Positions 54,801 to 63,425 of a DNA stretch of 64,000 nucleotides are shown one piece after another. Position 1 is the stretch's first letter; each line of letters begins with the position of its first letter. The notes under the pieces were generated by a model. It did no database searches. It had not been told where the DNA came from and saw only the letters and a list, made by a program, of their open reading frames with translations. Made by a program: the position numbers and the translations under genes. Origin of the DNA: Sipunculus nudus. Taxonomy: Eukaryota > Annelida > Sipuncula > Golfingiida > Sipunculidae. Location of the stretch: positions 12,649,488-12,713,487 of the forward strand of contig CM049320.1 of assembly GCA_026874595.1 (NCBI GenBank). The letters run 5' to 3'.

Positions 54801-56622
54801 GGGTGTATACAGGATTATTACAGGTATTAAGGGGGCAGCCACATTTTGAGCTTGGTGGTCCCAGCATGGTTGACCTGTTCTATTGGGATATTCTGACAGG
54901 GCAGCTGCCGAGACAGGGAGCTCACAACATGTATCAGCGGGTCATCGGCAGATTAATACGGCTTGGTCAGATGTTAAAATCAGAACAGTGGCCTTTGGTC
55001 ACACAGACAGGAACCATTGTTCAGCCCAGCAGTGAATGATCACACTTCTTCTAGTTGGCTGGATTAATTCAGGATCAGCCAATGGCATGTGCTGTATTTA
55101 ACCTGAAGGGCCACCTGGCCCAGATTAAATTAGCCTCTCTCATTAATGTCTCGGTGGCTTTTTGTCCAGACAACCACCAGAAATAATGTATGCCTGGATT
55201 TAGCCGTCATTACTCGCTATTGTTGTAACAACACACAGTGGGTAGACTACTGAGGATAAAGAATCTGCCGGCTCTTCTGCTGGTATTGTTACGATTACAA
55301 TGGCCAGTAGCACCAGGACAAATCAAGAAATCCAAGGTTACCATAACAATCACCCCACGAACCGACACCTTAACCTGGCAGTGTGAAAATGTGATTTACA
55401 ATCGATAAAAATCAACTTATATTCAGGTCAGGTTTAGGCTGGTTGATTCTGGGAATGAAGGCCGGAGGCTGAAACAGATGGAAAGCTGAGTTAGCGAGAT
55501 TTGCCATGTATCGCATGTTTCTGTCAATCGTGTATATGACAAAAACGGGATTGCCCAGTCAGTTTGTGGAGTTATTGGTGCACAGTATTGCATTGTGATG
55601 CGGAAGGCCGACACTCAGGCGACTCCATTGATTCTGACTCCAAATCCACGGAATTGTTTATGAAGTGATCTGGACATTTTTTGTGTCTCAGAATCTTGCT
55701 GGGGCTGGTCCGTTCATGCATGACTAATTTATTTGCAGGTGGTCACAATGATTGATGGGGCTGCTTACCCACCAGGCTTTAAAACACCTTTGTTAGTGGT
55801 CGTTCAGGAAGCTCCTTTACCCAGGGATGCCTGTATAGACCAGGTTACAGTCCCCGGTACCCTGGGTTGGCAGTACAGAGGGGATTACGCTATATTTGAT
55901 AATCATGCTGTAGGCTTTTTACTGCTGGCTGTATTTATGGAACAGAGATAGTATTTGCGGATTTATGCTTTATATACTTAAATTCAGCGACATGGTGGCC
56001 AATCAATTTGCTGGAGGGATGCGAAGAAATGATTGTCCCTTTGTGTTATTGATTTAGATTTTTGTATTATTAATGCAGTTTGATCCTGGTAGAATTAAAT
56101 AATGCTCCATCATTCAGTTTTTGTCATGTATTGAATAATATTAAACTCATATTAATGTAGTAAAGTTGAAATTGAGTTTGTATGTGTTAACTCTCTGTGA
56201 CTACAGGGAGAAATGTTAAAGGGGGCCCAATCACCTATCTTATCATTATAAACTAAAGCTAATCCCTTGGAGCTTTCATAAAAAATAGACCAGAAAACGG
56301 GTATCACTGCACACAAGCTGCATGTTTTGCTTATATCAACGTGTTTATAATATGTCGGGGCCCGCTGAAATAATCAAAACATGGGCATCTGGCAGCAAAT
56401 TGGATAAACCAGAGCTTTGCAAATGACATTTTGCAACAAATGATCTTTCTGCCTCTGCATATATTCAACCTACCATCTTAGGTTACATGTATTTCCCATT
56501 TGTCAACATTGCTGTGTTTACAAACATGTTGATAAACAAGTTCACATATCCTTCGTGAAGGCCATTCAAGAACTTTTCACAACCAAAATTACCCTTAGAT
56601 CACAAATTATACACAGATTAAA
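51838..56622 (+). other. EPH: Eph intron 2, middle part
   Basis: No exon was found on either strand. I looked on the + strand for Eph exon 3 and on the - strand for the missing M9-M10 end of the flippase. Open frames at 54746-55039 and 55733-55951 have no domain. There is a poly-C run at 53419-53434 and an AAT-rich low-complexity patch at about 54626-54665. Confidence 0.6.
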
Positions 56623-57530
56623 CTAGAATATGGGTAGTCGACAAGCGACTACGTGTATCCGCCAAAATCAGAGTGGAACAGGTGAAGTGAAGCATGGATT
56701 GAGTGGCAAGGGGAAATAGAGTGAAGTGTTGCATATTAGCATGGATGTCTACAGCCCAAATGTGTATGTAGGTTGCGCCAACTACCACAAAATCCAGAAA
56801 GCTGTCAAAGTTGTATACATATGCAAAATTTAAGGCAGATAAGTCAAACCACTACATGTATATGAGTGATTTTAGCCAATGGCAGACAAACAGATGGATG
56901 CCGCGCAAAAATGGTTGCAGGTGGCACCACCAGTTTTTGGTATGATAAAGAGCTATGTGAGATCTATACACATGCAAAATTTTGGCCCAATCGGTCAAAC
57001 GGTTCCCCAAGATATGAGCTTGGATGTCTGCAGCGTAAACTAGAATGTAGGTGGCTCCACCTGTCATAAAATCAAGAGAGCTGTCCAGGATGTATAAACC
57101 TGCAAAATTTTAGGCAGATATGTCAAACTACTGCCGAGATATGAGTGATTTTATCCCACAGCAGACAAACAGACGGATGCTGTGCAAAAATGGCTGCAGC
57201 TAGTGCCACCAGTTTTTGTGTATGTTATAAAGCTATCCAAGGGCTACATTTGTACAAATTTTTTTTCCTGATCAGTCAAATGGTTCCCGAGATATGTGAA
57301 TTTATGTGTGGAAACAGACACACAAACGGACGCTGGGCAGAGAGGAAAGGTCAGAGGTCAAGGCCAAGTGGTTAGGCACCAGTTAACATGTGACCCGATA
57401 TTTGGTGTAAGTTTCGGAAATATTTGTCGAGTAGTCTCAGAGGAGTTCTCCAGAAATGAACGCGGCGACGGCAGCGGCAGAACTTGGTAAAAAACATAGT
57501 ATCCGCAGAACTTCGTTTTTGCGAATACAA
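56623..57530 (+). mobile_element. Copy B of the unclassified element
   Basis: The left end reads ACTAGAATATGGGTAGTCG and includes a short hairpin (GTAGTCGACAAGCGACTAC) followed by GTGTATCCGCC. The middle has about two internal units recurring every 272 bp or so (ATGAGTGATTTTA at about 56862 and 57140). The right part is GC-rich (CGGCGACGGCAGCGGCAG), and the right end is ATAGTATCCGCAGAACTTCG plus its imperfect inverse. A perfect DR1 (AGGTCAGAGGTCA) lies at 57348-57360. It is in the same orientation as copy C and opposite to copy A. No transposase gene is present. Confidence 0.85.
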
Positions 57531-58109
57531 ATATTATCCAAATCAATAAAGATTTAACTCTAATATACAAGTTAATTAAGTATATCAAGTATACAAATCA
57601 ATATGTAAGCCATTATGTGTTGATCAGTAATATCTGAGGTACATCAATCAATCATAAATCACTTATAAGATTACAAACATTAAAATCCTGGATGCTTTAT
57701 ACAAATTCCGTAATGCGCCAATTGATGACACACAGTTTTGTTACAATACAATAACATCTGCCAAAATAGTGCTTTCAGTCAGCAAAGCCAAAAACAGTCT
57801 AAAATAATCTATTTAAAATAATAATAAATCTAAGTTAATCAAACTTATAATAGCAGTACAAAAAGCAAAATAAACTTATTCATAAAGTGTTCAAAACTGT
57901 ACTGTACTACAAGATACATTAATATCATATTCCTTAATTATGAAACATACTTGTTGAAGTGCTTTATGTAGTTAACTTTACAGTAAAACAGTAATAGTGT
58001 GTGATGGTGTATGTGTGTGTGTAGACATTGTGTACTACAGTAATTTCTGTTTATTTCCAAACATACACTCATGTTCCATTAGCCTGCTTATAAATTCATA
58101 TGTACTCAC
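57531..58109. other. AT-rich stretch between element copy B and the last flippase exon
   Basis: No continuation of the flippase is visible here on the - strand. If the donor of the exon at 58110-58171 is not used, the reading frame continues 24 codons and stops at 58035. Confidence 0.5.
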
Positions 58110-58171
58110 CGTGTATACTATATTTCCCAGGAATACATAATCTCCTATTTGCCCATTCTTAAAAGCAACAT
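58110..58171 (-). CDS. ATP8A: ATP8A-type P4-ATPase, exon encoding the M7-M8 loop and start of M8
   Basis: The exon completes an Asp codon split with the previous exon and encodes DVAFKNGQIGDYVFLGNIVYT. The GDYVFLGNIVYT part matches the (S/T)DYLF(V/L)GN(I/F)VYT motif at the start of transmembrane helix M8 in ATP8A1 and ATP8A2. It has a CATTCCAG acceptor and a GTGAGT donor and ends in phase 0. In the family the next residues would complete M8 (a VVVTVCLKAGLE-like stretch), but no such exon was found on the - strand at lower coordinates. This is therefore the last recognised exon. Reading through the donor gives 24 extra residues and a stop, which would produce a protein truncated in M8. Confidence 0.92.
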
Positions 58172-58855
58172 CTGGAATGGCAGGAATCACATTAAAATAA
58201 TAATAATAATAATAATGAAACATGACATCTATGTCTTTTGCAATTATGACCATTTAATTATGACATCTCACTCTGAAGACACTATCTTATAATTATGTAC
58301 AGTGAACATGCTCGAATCATATATCAAAATGTCAGTATACAAACTACTCTCTAAGGTCCAGCTTGTCTTCTGGGCCTGGACAAAGAGTGTTAGTATTATG
58401 TATTGTTACATAAACATTTTGCTCAGGGAAAAACACTGAACCCATGTCCATGGCACAAATGTCCAGCATTCCAACTGCTTTGCTAGAAATGCAAGCTTCA
58501 CAAGCAAGACAGTTCAGTCTGCTTTTATATGCACCCTGTAACAGGTTGTACATGAAAAGTCCACAGACATCACTTCCTAGTCAAGTCTACCTAACGTCTA
58601 TAAAAAGTCTCATTATTAAATCCCCCGGCAGGGAGCCACCATATACCACAACAACTATAAGTACAAAGCATTAGTAATTTCTCAATATCAAATATATACA
58701 ACCATTTAACAGTTAGCATGAAAAACTTGTAATTGTGGCTAAGGATAAACGTCTGGCAGTATTTCCATGGTCCACAAAACCTGCCAGTAAATGCTGTATT
58801 TGTCAGATACTGTTCCATTATTGTTACTTGTTCTTCACAATAATTTCAGTCTTAC
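58172..58855 (-). other. ATP8A: ATP8A intron between M7 and M8 exons
   Basis: 684 bp bounded by GTAAG and CAG. An (AAT)n tract lies near 58196-58217, close to the acceptor. Open frames at 58344-58674 are intronic and domain-free. Confidence 0.8.
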
Positions 58856-58934
58856 CTTTTTCTAATGAGAGCAGTGTCATCCAGAAAAGTAATATGGAAT
58901 GGTATATAGCATTCAACATCCACAACCAGAAGAT
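58856..58934 (-). CDS. ATP8A: ATP8A-type P4-ATPase, exon encoding transmembrane helix M7
   Basis: The 79-nt exon encodes IFWLWMLNAIYHSILLFW followed by MTLLSLEK and one base of the next codon. It matches the M7 region of ATP8A1/2 (VFWxxxLNxLxHSxxLFW). The acceptor is CTTTCAG and the donor GTAAGAC. The helix is hydrophobic and intact, with the Asn and His-Ser positions of the family conserved. It joins the preceding exon in phase 0 after FNVK and the next in phase 1. Confidence 0.95.
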
Positions 58935-59894
58935 CTGAAAGATTTACACTATGTGTCAGCATTATGTAAACTCACAAACAGTGCTCCACTAGTGGAATTC
59001 TAAGTGCTCTTACACAATAATTACCATGGAAATGCTCAGTTACACAATTACACATATTTTCATGCAAGTGCAATCATCAAATATGTTCATGTGATCATGA
59101 GTTGAAGCACTCGGCCATGGCCTGGTGAGAATGTAAAGGCCTGCTTATTGAAACATGCACAGATCTTTTGCCAAGTCTGTGTGACTTTGGGAAAGTAATG
59201 ATCTGACCTTTTCCTTCAAGGCAAAGATTACAGCTTCCACAGGGGAGCTTTCTCAGGGGTGTACGCTTGAGGACCAGTTTTGTGATGATTTGGGTACTCA
59301 CTTTGACATTGAACAACCTTGAGTTTGGTGATGATTTTGGTACTCACTTTGACATTGAACAACTCTAAGTTTTATGATGATTTGGGTACTCACTTTGACA
59401 TTGAACAACCCTGAGTTTTACGATGATTTTGGTACTCAGTTTGACACTGAATGACTCTGACTTTTGTGATGATTTGGGTACTCACTTAAACATTGAACTA
59501 CTATAGTTTTGTGAAGATTAAGGTACTTACTTTGACATTGAACAACTCTAAGTTTTATGATGATTTGGGTACTCACTTTGACATTGAACAACCCTGAGTT
59601 TTACGATGATTTTGGTACTCAGTTTGACACTGAATGACTCTGACTTTTGTGATGATTTGGGTACTCACTTAAACATTGAACTACTATAGTTTTGTGAAGA
59701 TTAAGGTACTTACTTTGACATTGAACGACTGAGTTTTGTGATGATTTTGGTACTCACTTTGACAATGAACAACCCTGAGTTTTACGATGATTTTGGTACT
59801 CAGTTTGACACTGAATGACTCTGACTTTTGTGATGATTTGGGTACTCACTTAAACATTGAACTACTATAGTTTTGTGAAGATTAAGGTACTTAC
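58935..59894 (-). other. ATP8A: ATP8A intron carrying the 46-bp junction-derived array
   Basis: 960 bp. The authentic donor is GTAAGTACC at 59894. The first 620 bases or so, in the direction of transcription, are tandem copies of the junction itself; the rest is unique. Reading past the authentic donor meets a TAG after nine codons. Confidence 0.85.
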
Positions 59895-59930
59895 TTTGAC
59901 ATTGAACGACTCTGAGTTTTGTGATGATTT
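59274..59930. repeat. 46-bp tandem array built from an exon-intron junction, 14 copies
   Basis: The repeat unit is about 46 bp. Each unit contains, on the - strand, a TCATCACAAAACTCAGAGT-like stretch, TTCAATGTCAAA and GTRAGTACC. The highest-coordinate unit is the real 3' end of the ATP8A exon at 59895-60017 plus its donor; the other 13 lie in the intron. Units carrying CTGAGT instead of GTGAGT recur at about 59431, 59614 and 59795, and TTTAAGTGAGT units at about 59477, 59660 and 59841. This reveals a 4-unit higher-order repeat of about 183 bp present three times. Eleven of the 14 copies keep an intact GTRAGT. Confidence 0.93.
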
Positions 59931-60017
59931 GTAGAGCTGTGGCAGTCTGAGCATGGTCTCTGCCTTACAGTGATGGTCAAACAGACCAAGGGCGAGAGGT
60001 GGTGCAGCCGTAATTAC
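59895..60017 (-). CDS. ATP8A: ATP8A-type P4-ATPase, exon encoding M6 and the M6-M7 loop
   Basis: This 123-nt exon encodes 41 residues containing TAAPPLALGLFD, CKAETMLRLPQLYKSSQN and ESFNVK. The family equivalent is the FTAxPPxxLGxFxxxC stretch of M6 followed by the conserved loop with MLRxPQLYKxxQN and FNTK. It has a CTGCAG acceptor and a GTAAGT donor, and both ends are in phase 0. Joined to the preceding exon the protein reads LFNVVITAAPPLALG, which aligns without gap to LYNV(M/I)FTA(M/L)PP of ATP8A. The last 36 or so bases of the exon are the founding unit of the 46-bp array in the next intron, so its coding end and donor are shared with 13 decoys. Confidence 0.96.
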
Positions 60018-60342
60018 CTGCAGAACATGCAAACCTGTAGTACACTAATGTCCCAATACTCTATACTTACATCAGCATTATTTAATTATTTAGTGTCATT
60101 TTACAATTAACTTTTTCCGCAATTCTGGTTGTGTCAATCATTTAAAGTTATTACTTAATATATACACTGGACTTTATATGATTAAACAACATCAGACTGG
60201 AATCTGCTGATTTTAACCTTCTGAATTCTGTTAACCCTTTTCAGCCTCTAAGAAATAAACCCACCAAAAAAACCTGTTGTTATTATCCTGGGTAAATTTG
60301 ATCATGTGCAGCTACTGAAAACACCACATATAAATTACTTAC
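60018..60342 (-). other. ATP8A: ATP8A intron between M5-M6 loop and M6 exons
   Basis: 325 bp with GTAAGT donor and CTGCAG acceptor. No array or other feature is seen. Confidence 0.8.
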
Positions 60343-60417
60343 CACATTGAATAATGAGATGGACCATCTCTCAAAAGCAATCTGACCAGAAAAACCACTC
60401 ATGATGGCAAACCAAAA
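60343..60417 (-). CDS. ATP8A: ATP8A-type P4-ATPase, exon encoding the M5-M6 loop
   Basis: The 75-nt exon encodes FWFAIMSGFSGQIAFERW followed by SISLFNV. Family members read (I/L)[24 protein letters not shown], so SGFSGQ and FERW are diagnostic of the ATP8A clade rather than ATP8B (where the same place reads CGFSAQ). The acceptor is TTGACAG and the donor GTAAGT; both ends are in phase 0. This segment is the short exoplasmic loop between M5 and M6 and the start of M6. Confidence 0.95.
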
Positions 60418-60902
60418 CTGTCAATACAAAACAGCTTTCATTGAAATCCACAGTAATTATATGTAGGACCTTTTATCACTGACAGGTATGATGTAAATAA
60501 AAGCATCATGTATATGATGCAGAGACATGTTTTATGAAATTTTATGATACAGAGACTGATGTATATATACCTGAGTGTATACTAGGGTTAACCTACTAAC
60601 ATTATGTATAATATAAACATGCATTTGTTCTCATGTTATGATGTAGACTTGTTTTTGTTTACATATGTATATAGTACAAACATGTTTTTTCTCACATCAT
60701 GTGCGACTGGAACACATTTTTCGCTTACTTGTATGATGTAGACTTTTTTATACTCATGTTTAATAAATAAACTTATGCAAGTGTAATATATATCTTCTGT
60801 ACTTGCATGTATGCTTTAGACATTGTTTTGGTGCTCACCAGTATATCAGATGCATAATTTGGTTATAACATATATGATGCAGACAGATGTATTTGTACTC
60901 AC
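60418..60902 (-). other. ATP8A: ATP8A intron carrying the second junction-derived array
   Basis: 485 bp. The donor GTGAGTAC (60902) is followed by degenerate tandem copies related to the exon end and donor (see the repeat entry). The acceptor is TTGACAG. Confidence 0.75.
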
Positions 60903-60925
60903 ATGTATGACATAGAGACAGATGT
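60500..60925. repeat. Degenerate tandem array related to an exon end and donor
   Basis: On the + strand, words of the form TACTCACATGTATGA...GACAGATGTTTTT recur every 37-40 bp or so. Examples are TATATGATGCAGACAGATGT at about 60871, GTATGCTTTAGACATTGTTTT at about 60809, GTATGATGTAGACTTTTTTA at about 60731, and TTATGATGTAGACTTGTTTTT at about 60636. Several copies keep a donor-like complement (CTCAC, CTTAC). The unit overlaps the real 3' end and donor of the ATP8A exon at 60903-61013. It is more diverged than the 46-bp array, so unit boundaries are approximate. Confidence 0.65.
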
Positions 60926-61013
60926 TTTTATAAAAACAGTATAAGATCAGCTTTGTCAGTCTGCTGTAGCACCATGCTCCATGTACCAGCAATAGTTTGT
61001 TCAGGTATCGGAA
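60903..61013 (-). CDS. ATP8A: ATP8A-type P4-ATPase, exon encoding helix M5
   Basis: The 111-nt exon encodes 37 residues: [19 protein letters not shown], then [18 protein letters not shown]. This is the M5 region of P4-ATPases (FRxLxKLLLVHGxWxYxRxxKxILYxFYKN). The Lys of FYKN corresponds to the M5 lysine (K873 in bovine ATP8A2) known to matter for phosphatidylserine transport, so a functional origin is likely. The acceptor is CTTGTAG and the donor GTGAGTAC; both ends are in phase 0. The final His takes the place of the Glu usual in ATP8A (LYIIE). The preceding exon should end in a Ser-Asp-Tyr-x-Ile-Ala-Gln motif; it is not found between here and the window end. Confidence 0.95.
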
Positions 61014-61167
61014 CTACAAGTAAAACATGGATCTTATCACCATCTGTTTATCACTCTAGATCTGAAACTGTGTCTCTTTGACATGTGTATGTCACTGAAG
61101 TGGGTTACTCTGAATCTGTTACCTTCTATGAATTACACATGAAATTACTATGCTATTCTGAGATAAA

Positions 61168-62939
61168 ACTAGAATACGGGTAGTCGCTTGACGGGTAGTC
61201 GACAAGCGACTACGTGTATCCGCCTAAATCAGAGTGGAACGGGTGAAGTGAGGCATGGATTAAGTGGCAAGGGGAAATAGAGTGAAGTGTTGCATATTAG
61301 CATGGATGTCTGCAGCCAAATTGTGTATGAAGGTTGCCACCCCCCCCCCCCCCCCCCCCCCGCACCACAAAATCCAGAGGGCCGTCCCAGTTGTATACAT
61401 ATGCAAAATTTAAGGCAGATAATTCAAACCACTACATGTACATGAGTGATTATAGCCCGTGGCAGACAATCAGATGGATGCTGAGCAAAAATGGTTGCAG
61501 GTGACGGCACCAGTTTTGCATATGATAAAGAGCTATGTGAGAACTATACACATGCAAAACTTTGGCCCAATCGTTCAAACGGTTCCCAAGATATGAGCTT
61601 GGAAGTCTGCTGCATAAACTAGAATGCAGGTGGCTCCACCTGTCATAAAATCAAGAGAGCTGTCGATGTATAAACCTGCAAAATTTTAGCCAGATATGTC
61701 AAACCACTGCCGAGATATGAGTGATTTTATCCCATGGCAGACAAACAGACAGGAGCTGTGCAAAAATGGCTGCAGGTGGCACCACCAGTTTTGCGTATGT
61801 TATAAAGCTCTCCAAGGGCTACATTTGTGCAAAAAAATTTTCCTGATCGGTCAAACGGTTCCCGAGATATGAGCTTGGATGTCTGCAGCATAAACGTGAA
61901 TGTAGGTGGCGCCACCTGTCATAAAATCAGAAAAGCTATCCAGGATGTATACGCATGCCGAATTTCAGGTGAATTAGTCAAGTCATTGCAGAGATATGAG
62001 TGATTTTAACCCAAGGCAGACAAACAGATGGACACTGTGCAAACATGGTTGCAGGTGGCGCCACCATTTTTTGTGTATGTTATAAAGCTCTCCAAGGGCT
62101 ACATTTGTGCAAAAAAATTTTCCTGATCTGTCAAACGGTTCCCGAGATATGAGCTTGGATGTCTGCAGCGTAAACGTGAATGTAGGTGGCGCCACCTGTC
62201 ACAAAATCAGAAAAGCTATCCAGGATGTATACGCATGCCAAATTTCAGGTGAATTAGTCAAGTCACTGCAGAGATATGAGTGATTTTAACCCAAGGCAGA
62301 CGAACAGATGGACACTGTGCAAACATGGTTGCAGGTGGCGCCACCATTTTTTGTGTATGTTATAAAGCTCTCCAAGGGCTACATTTGTGCAAAAAAATTT
62401 TCCTGATCGGTCAAATGGTTCCCGAGATATGAGCTTGGATGTCTGCAGCGTAAACGTGAATGTAGGTGGCGCCACCTGTCACAAAATCAGAAAAGCCATC
62501 CAGGATGTATACGCATGCCAAATTTCAGATGAATTTGTCAAGTCACTGCAGAGATATGAGTGATTTTAACCTAAGGCAGACAAACAGATGGACACTGTGC
62601 AAACATGGTTGCAGGTGGCGCCACCATTTTTTGTGTATGTTATAAAGCTCTCCAAGGGCTACATTTGTGCAAAAAAATTTTCCTGATCCGTCAAACGGTT
62701 CCCGAGATATGTGGGTTTATGTGTGGAAACAGACGCACAAACGGACGCAGAGCGCGGAGGAAAGGTCAGAGGTCAAAACAAAATCGGGGCGCAGCAGTTC
62801 ACATGTGACCCGAACATAATCCCGGGTTTCGTAAAATTCCGCCCAGCGGTTACGGAGGAGTTCTCCGGAAACCTACGCGGCGGCGGCGGCGTGCAGCTGA
62901 AAACATAGTATCCGCAAAACTCAGTTTTGGCGGATACAA
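61168..62939 (+). mobile_element. Copy C of the unclassified element, expanded internal repeats
   Basis: The left end reads ACTAGAATACGGGTAGTCG and forms a hairpin (GTAGTCGCTTG ... CAAGCGACTAC). The right end is ATAGTATCCGCAAAACT followed by AGTTTTGGCGGATAC, a near-perfect hairpin. Between them lie a poly-C run (61340-61361), four to five internal units of about 280 bp, a GC-rich CGGCGGCGGCG segment and a perfect DR1 at 62763-62775. It is nearly twice the length of copies A and B because of extra units. It encodes no recognised protein. Confidence 0.87.
61441..62705. repeat. About 280-bp tandem repeat inside element copy C
   Basis: The landmark GAGATATGAGTGATTTTA recurs at 61712, 61991, 62271 and 62551, and a degenerate form occurs near 61441. 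The units starting at 61991 and 62271 are almost identical over their whole length, so this amplification is recent. Each recent unit carries two GGTGGCGCCACC palindromes (for example 62054-62065 and 62185-62196). Identical 70-codon open frames in successive units are a by-product of the duplication. Confidence 0.93.
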
Positions 62940-63425
62940 TTATACACAGAGGTAGCCAGAAATCACATAAATTATTTTTCAAAAGTTAGGTGATTGGGCA
63001 CCTTTAATATTTAGTTACATTACAAGATTACAGAAATAAATCTATATTTTTACAGGTATCTTATATATAATTTAATGAACCACACCTGGCTCTCCTTAAC
63101 CATGGTTAAGTAGTACTAAGTGGGAGTACCAAATGTCTTTCTGAAGCCAGCATGATACATGTCTCAAATTAGACTGAGTTAGCCCTGAAATATGGGGATC
63201 TCAAAATCCTGTCATAGTGTTTCCTGTGATTGAGAAGTAATTTTATTTAAATCTCTTATTGATTTATGTTAACTGTGTTTAGCTGTTGTATCAGTTCTTA
63301 TTAGAATCAGAAATTGTATTAGTTCTTATCAGAGGCATTGTCACTTGCCGGAGCCGTTAATAATCATAATTGTCCTGATTGATATAGATATTATTTATCA
63401 GTATATACATATACCGTTTTTGATT
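62940..63425 (+). other. Eph intron 2 beyond element copy C, nothing recognised
   Basis: AT-rich DNA. I searched for the next upstream flippase exon (ending in the Ile-Ala-Gln motif) and for Eph exon 3 and saw neither. Confidence 0.5.

Noticed and set aside
54746-55039. Open frame considered as Eph exon 3
   Set aside because: It has no Trp-Glu-Glu start, no Asn-Asn-Trp or cysteine pattern of the ephrin-binding domain, and no acceptor at a suitable place.
55760-55800. Possible - strand M8 exon (CFKA-like reading)
   Set aside because: Only a few residues fit, the frame has a stop, and no splice sites flank it.
55733-55951. Open frame considered as a coding exon
   Set aside because: No family resemblance and no matching splice phase with Eph exon 2.
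59095-59316. 73-codon - strand frame beginning FNVKVST
   Set aside because: Its start is a decoy copy of the ATP8A exon end reading into intron; the rest shows no P4-ATPase similarity.
59274-59930. CRISPR-like array
   Set aside because: Units are contiguous and similar along their full length, with no unique spacers, and the array is part of an animal intron.
61983-62475. Repeated identical 70-codon - strand frames (MAPPTFTF...)
   Set aside because: They are the same frame in successive 280-bp tandem units of the mobile element and have no known domain.
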